A stretch of 64,000 bases of DNA, taken from positions 687,701 to 751,700 of the forward strand of contig NW_021167082.1 in the NCBI RefSeq assembly GCF_003711515.1, written 5' to 3'. This document shows positions 59,211 through 64,000 of this stretch, piece by piece. How positions within the stretch are numbered: the first letter of the stretch is position 1; each line of letters begins with the position of its first letter. This DNA comes from Sodiomyces alkalinus F11 (lineage: Eukaryota > Ascomycota > Sordariomycetes > Glomerellales > Plectosphaerellaceae). A program made the translations under genes and the position numbers. The notes under the pieces are model-generated. The model did not search any database and had not been told where the DNA came from. It was given only the letters and a program-made list of their open reading frames with translations.

Positions 59211-59739
59211 GAAACCTAGGGTACCGTCTTTACTAGTATAGTTACTATACTACCTATAGATGGAGACGGGACTTTATAACTAGCTAGACTTCTTATAGAG
59301 CGTTATAGTAATAGAATATCTTTATCTTAGCTCTAGAAAGCGTAAGATTCTCTATTTAAGTATTTAGAAGGAACGGTATAAAATACTTACCTCTAAGCGA
59401 GTTATAGATACGACCCGCTAGACGTACTCCTTCCTCGCTAGGCCGTATATTACTACTCTTTTAAAGGAGCCGGGAAGCGCTTTATCGTCTATTATAATAC
59501 GTATATCCGATAAGGTAAGTTATCAGGGGCTAGGTACTATATTATATCGCGGCGTGCTAAATATATTATAATAAGGAGAGCTAATAGCTAATTAGGGTAA
59601 ACCGCCTTATACTAGCGTTAGCCGACTTACGGGCTAGTAATACTAATATTCTACTATATTATCGGCCTATAAATTATATCCTACCCCTCCCCCTTATCTA
59701 TAGTTTAACTTAACTTCCTTTCTACCTTCTCTTTATTCG

Positions 59740-60190
59740 CTAGTTCTTACCGTACCGCTATTATAAAGACCTTATTAAAGACAGAACTCGCCTATCATAC
59801 GCGCGAGTCTAAACTACTTTAGGTATTAGAGTCGGAGTAATTATAATAAGAACCGCTACGTCGACGGATAGATACGGACGATAACGTTACTCGAAGGACT
59901 AGGATTATCGAGAGATAGAAGTGGCTAGAGTCCGACCTTATCGACTTCCTCGGAGATACCTTATCCAGTACACTTAAAAGGCTTAATAAGTTCTGTTAAG
60001 AGAATAGTAACCTAACTTAGTCGGACGCTCGCGAGCTTCTGAATAGGGCGTTAACGGAGCGGCGAGCCCGGGGCCGGAAGCGAGGCAGTAACGCCCTTAT
60101 AGCAGCGGATATCGCGTAGGCGGCAGAGATAGCGGGCGTAAGGGTAAGGCGGCTAGACTCAGAACCCTCTCTAGTAATTTATTAATAGGT
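59740..60190 (+). pseudogene. RIP-killed reading frame, family unknown
   Basis: About 150 codons open except for Gln-type stops. The frame includes KTLLKTELAYHTRESKLL, RRRIDTDDNVTRRTRIIER, KWLESDLIDFLGDTLSSTLK and SDARELLNRALTERRARGRK, ending LDSEPSLV. It is charged and helical, like a coiled coil or nucleic-acid-binding protein. No family is recognised. Confidence 0.45.
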
Positions 60191-61300
60191 TATGGCTATT
60201 ATAGGTTATAGCCGTAAGGTATATACGTAATCTTATAAGCTTAATATAGTTATTACCTACTATATCGGTAAAACGAAAAGCGTATAATACTAATCCTATA
60301 GAGTTCCCGGTACAACGACGATATACCGAAATTATTAATCGATTACCTATTCTTAATAACCCGGGCTTAGTAATACTTAGCTTTATTAGTCTTTTTAGTA
60401 TAGACTTAATAAGGCTACGACGCGGGGCCTGGTTAGAGAGTAAGATCATCGATAGCGTCTTAAGGGCTATTAGCACCCTTTACAGGGAATAGGTTAAAGT
60501 CCTAGACTAGGAGGCGACGAAACTACCCCGAAATATATTAGTGCTTCTACCCGTGTATAGTAATAACTATTAAGTGCTTAGGTGTATATTAGGAGACGAT
60601 ACACTAATAGTCTACGACTTTTTTCCGGCCCTTCGACCGTTAAAGACTATAAAAGCGGACTTTGACCGCTATTAGTATATATACTTATAGTATACCCTCG
60701 GAGTCACGGTAATAACGCCCCTCCTTTAATCGAATAAGTCTAATTATAGAGTCTTCCTCCTTATTACTATAATTTACGTCGTGGCGAACCACTATCTTCC
60801 TAATAGTATTAATACGGATTTCTAGCGTAAAACGCTAGAACGCCTCCTTTAACCGCTCTCTACGTATAAGGAGACGCTTATAAAGAGTATATTAGCGACT
60901 AGTTATTTATAAGGCTAAGAGGGGGGGTATAGCGGCGATACGTTAATAGACGATTTTACGTATAATTATTATATTAATTTCGAGACGCTATTCGACTATA
61001 AAGTATCCGAGGTTTCCCTTGATATTATAAAGACGATATACTTACGAAGTCGGGAGATACTCGAGGGAACCCTATACTAGATCCGTAAGGCTTCAGGAAC
61101 GGCTTTAGATATCTACGATATTATCTCCTCGCTGATAGATGCTGCTAACACGGGCCTAGAGGCACGCGGGGAAAAGGCCACGAGGCACGTTACTAAGTCT
61201 TAGGTTCGGCTTATTCGTGTGCAGGCATTCTGTGTGACATCCAAGGGACGGCTACAGCAGCAGGCTGATGAACTAGAGTGCCTTCTTAGTAATTAATATA

Positions 61301-61702
61301 GGGACAACATATTCCGACTGGGTCAATTGTATATTCCGACTGGGACACCCATGTCATCAGCCGGCACCACCTGACACCCCCCCGGCCGTGCCTCTACCAC
61401 GTAATACCATAATGTATGCAGTTACTTGAAGAGCGACGATATCGTTAATAATTGAACGAGCGACGATATCGTTAATAATTGAACGAGCGACGATATCGTT
61501 AATAATTGAACGAGCGACGATATCGTTAATTGAACGAGCGACGATATCGTTAATTGAACGAGCGACGATATCGTTAATTGAACTCGTTAATTGAACGTAC
61601 GTAAGTTGTGTGTAGGTACGATTAGGGACCAGGTGGCCTCGGCTGTTGTCATGGGTGCCCCAGTCGGAATATACAATTAACCCAGTCGGAATATATTATC
61701 CC
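61301..61702. mobile_element. hAT-like MITE, 402 bp, 8-bp target duplication
   Basis: Flanked by perfect TTAATATA direct repeats (61293-61300 and 61703-61710). Terminal inverted repeats of about 54 bp start GGGACAACATATTCCGACTG on the left and end with the matching inverse on the right (CAGTCGGAATATATTATCCC). Each repeat contains two copies of ATATTCCGACTGGG. An 8-bp duplication is the habit of the hAT superfamily. There is no transposase. The interior carries a palindromic satellite (61428-61593) and keeps CpA/TpG, so the element is younger than the RIP around it. Confidence 0.8.
61428..61593 (+). repeat. Internal satellite of the hAT-like MITE
   Basis: Six tandem units GAACGAGCGACGATATCGTT followed by AATAATT (26-27 bp, first three) or AATT (24 bp, next three), plus a truncated seventh. 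Each unit contains the perfect 10-bp palindrome ACGATATCGT. Confidence 0.85.
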
Positions 61703-61952
61703 TTAATATAATAAGATTATGCTTTTCTAAGTCTAATAAGGTGGTTATACTATATAAGGTAGTGGTTATATTATAACACAACAAGGACGTCGCAGCACCA
61801 GACCGAACACGTAGATAATACACAGACAAGGTAACCTACTAAGTCATAACACGTCGCATAGTCAGAACATCAACCACAACACTACAACTTCGTAATGAAG
61901 GTGTAGAGAGTAGCTAATACTCTGATCAGGGCAACGTAACTTAAATTAGAAG

Positions 61953-62380
61953 TGTTACGGCCAGCAGACCTAACATGCACCAAGGATATACTGGTTATAA
62001 CGTACTGGGGCGGTCAGCGCACCAGGGCGCAACCAGAAGATAACTCAGGACGATATCACGTGCCGGGTCACGTGATGGATAACCGGTATAGTATGCACCC
62101 GCACAGGGAACCTATTAGCATAGGAGGATCACTGGGATCACTAGGGGTCACTTAGTCCGAGAAGTGATCCGGCGTGATCCCGAACCAGGAGATTACCAGG
62201 ACGCCCGTGATCCCGTAGATATATATACTAGTATATCCTAGGTCTTACTTCTATTAGAGAATAAGATATCGATTAATCTAAGTCTTTACCTAGACCATTA
62301 GTCTACGCTCAACTCTACCTTATAAAGAAGACGCTTAGTCTTTACGATATAACTACGATTAGATACTACGAATAATAGTT
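61953..62380 (+). mobile_element. Probable 5' LTR of a Ty3/gypsy-like element
   Basis: Begins TGTTACGGCCAGCAGACC, the usual TGTTAC start of fungal gypsy LTRs, about 580 bases ahead of a Gag frame on the same strand. The first 250 bases are lightly mutated, with RIP composition after about 62220. The right end is not fixed, and no primer-binding site is assigned with confidence. The second LTR would lie beyond the window. Confidence 0.5.
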
Positions 62381-62529
62381 ACTGCTTTTTAGTTAATATC
62401 CTCTTCTTATTTTAAACTAAAACCCTAATACTAGCCCCCTATTATCCGTTATGCTATAGAGGGCCGGAAGCCGTTATAATATTTTAATTAATCCTGTTCG
62501 GTAAGCTAACCTTAATAGCTAATAAGCAG

Positions 62530-64000
62530 TATACCCGAAGCAGAAGCTACTTCGCCTAAGGAAGAAGAAGTCACTTTATCTGAAGAAGAATCATCGTCTG
62601 AAGAATCTAGCTCCTCCGACGAAGAGGAAGGACTAGAATAAACTTAATAAGACGACGAAGTAGCTAGTAATCACTCTTCTAGTATATCGAATAATAATAA
62701 CCGTACTATGAACGCTATAAGCACCGCGACGCCTACCACTGCCACTAGAGGAAGTAATAACCTTTAGCAGATTCGCGATATAATTACTTAGCTTTAGGGG
62801 GAGAATACGACCCTAAGAGCTTAGCTAAACTATCCTAGAATCGGGGCTAAGTATAGATACCCTATACCCCCTAAGTATAACAGGACTCGAGGATAGCTTT
62901 AGAGCTTTATTACTTAGCTTAGAGGCTATCTCCTATTCTACTAGGATAGTATCCGTACGGAAGAAACCAAGGTACTTTATACCGCGGCACTCCTTACGGG
63001 AGATACGCACGAATAGTTCGAGTCTATCTATAGAGACTACCTAGAGAATATAGGAATAGAGATCCTAAGGAAGCCCGGGACCACGGTAATCTTTAAGAAC
63101 TTCGATATATTCGTCGAGAGACTTAACGCTATCTTCGGCTAGCCCGATAAGGAAAGAGTCGCGGCCGAATAACTAAGCTAGCTATATTAGACTAAGTCAG
63201 CTACGGACTATACTACGAGATTCTAGTAAATCTTATTAAAGCTTAGCTACCCGGATAAGCCCCTTATAAATCGGTATTACTAAGGACTTAAGGAAGAAGT
63301 AAAAGATAAACTATATCGATTAGATTAACCTAAGACGTTTAACGAATACACCGCGATAGTAATTCGTATCGATAACCAGAACTATAAATAACGCCGTTAG
63401 AAAAAGTATTAAATAAGTATTCTATTCTATATAGCTAATTTAAAGAAGAAATAATTATACCTACGCTACTTCGGAAACACCTTATATAGATATTATAGTA
63501 GACCTATAAAGCTCGATAATATTAACCGATAAAGCGATAAGCAGGGTAAAAAGGATATAACTAAAGTTAAGTATTATAACTATAATAGGCTAGGTTACTA
63601 CGCACACGACTATTATAAGCCTAAAAAAGAATAACCGTAATACTAAGCAAACGCGATCGAGAAAGGAAGACCCTAGAAGGAAATTAACGCTATTAGATAC
63701 CTGGAAATTTATAGGGATAAAATACCATATATTAACCTCTATTAGGTAACCTGCTACGATAACTATTATCTAGTATACTAATTAGGGAAAGACGGAGCTA
63801 GGTACTACCCTAAGAGACCCTAGAAGATACTCGCTATAGTATCTAGTAACGAGTACGATAACGACTATAGCCTTAAGATCCCCGACTAGGATAAGGATAA
63901 ACCAGCTTTATAAACTATCGCAGAAATCCTTTAGAAATACGGATAGACGAAAGGAGAAGCTAAGAGATAGAAGCAGATCTTAGAAATCCAGGAGGGAGAA
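62530..64000 (+). pseudogene. RIP-killed Ty3/gypsy-like Gag, runs off the window
   Basis: One plus-strand frame is open for about 490 codons apart from TAG/TAA at Gln/Trp positions. An acidic Ser/Glu-rich leader is followed by an internal ATG at 62708 (MNAISTATP). The capsid-like core includes QSFITQLRGYLLFYQDSIRT, ALLTGDTHE and FKNFDIFVERLNAIFGQPDK with Gln read for stop. At 63572-63613, in the same frame, the spacing of a CX2CX4HX4C zinc knuckle is exact, but all three Cys codons are TAT and the His codon is TAC, as G-to-A/C-to-T RIP would produce. The frame continues to the window end, where a protease/polymerase would be expected. Confidence 0.7.

Larger units (their letters stand above)
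40640..61290. repeat. RIP island 3 (more than 20 kb)
   Basis: The largest AT-rich, CpA/TpG-depleted block. It holds RIP-killed reading frames, coding tandem repeats, minisatellites and small inverted-repeat elements listed separately. Repeats of CCTAAGGTAGGTACCTAGG type recur at about 41.3, 41.65, 41.94, 42.65-42.76, 43.0 and 46.74 kb, probably ends of one DNA-element family. The stretches 43000-43900, 46100-47800, 50300-53500 and 60500-61250 show the same RIP composition without anything I can identify. A single 90-codon open frame at 58126-58398 looks accidental. No reverse transcriptase, RNase H or integrase signature could be recognised by eye. Confidence 0.8.

Noticed and set aside
40640..61290. 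Telomere proximity
   Set aside because: No TTAGGG/CCCTAA arrays were seen anywhere in the window.
61428..61593. CRISPR-like array
   Set aside because: Units are contiguous with no unique spacers and sit inside a transposon; it is a satellite, and the genome is fungal.
1..64000. tRNA or rRNA genes
   Set aside because: No B-box (GGTTCGANTCC) with a matching A-box and no rRNA-like conserved blocks were found by eye; a covariance search would be decisive.

Overview
The window looks like nuclear DNA of a filamentous ascomycete (Pezizomycotina). The evidence is short spliceosomal introns (49-94 bp) with GTATGT/GTAAGA-type donors, a fungal pisatin-demethylase-like cytochrome P450, a fungal kinase-fold protein, remnants of a PTH11-type receptor gene, and very heavy repeat-induced point mutation (RIP). 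Gene-bearing stretches of ordinary composition alternate sharply with AT-rich islands. In those islands CpA and TpG are almost absent, TpA is in excess and CpG survives, which is the footprint of C-to-T change in the CpA context on both strands. Species cannot be named from the sequence.

Layout. 0.9-3 kb: two convergent hypothetical genes, each with one intron. 3.8-5.3 kb: a decayed multi-exon gene on the minus strand. 6.15-10.1 kb: RIP island 1, holding one copy of a duplicated gene segment (R1) and a PTH11-like receptor relic. 11.2-13.05 kb: an intact four-exon P450. 14.2-16.8 kb: an inverted-repeat element. 17.1-18.8 kb: a small Cys-rich protein gene and a kinase-like gene. 20.8-22.2 kb: the second, lightly mutated R1 copy. 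22.4-32.3 kb: RIP island 2, with clusters of a 15-bp palindrome at both edges, a nested 0.8-kb terminal-inverted-repeat element and several unidentified RIP-killed reading frames. 33.4-34.4 kb: an intact orphan ORF. 35.0-39.4 kb: a large SNF2-type helicase gene broken by one in-frame stop and two frameshifts. 40.6-61.3 kb: RIP island 3, more than 20 kb of dead reading frames, minisatellites and small inverted-repeat elements. 61.3-64 kb: a hAT-like miniature element with a perfect 8-bp target duplication, then a probable LTR and a RIP-killed Ty3/gypsy-like Gag frame that runs off the window.

Functionally there is no gene cluster or operon. The probably working genes (P450, kinase-like protein, small Cys-rich protein, three hypotheticals) are isolated and sit between transposon graveyards. 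This is the usual picture of an accessory, subtelomeric or pericentromeric compartment. In the RIP islands most reading frames stay open over hundreds of bases once TAG/TAA is read as a former CAG/CAA (Gln) or TGG (Trp) codon, so several unidentified proteins can be inferred. The most unusual items are the palindrome clusters bounding island 2, the un-RIPped islet and mini-element inside island 3, the hAT-like element with an internal palindromic satellite, the dead helicase, and the unidentified RIP-killed protein families.
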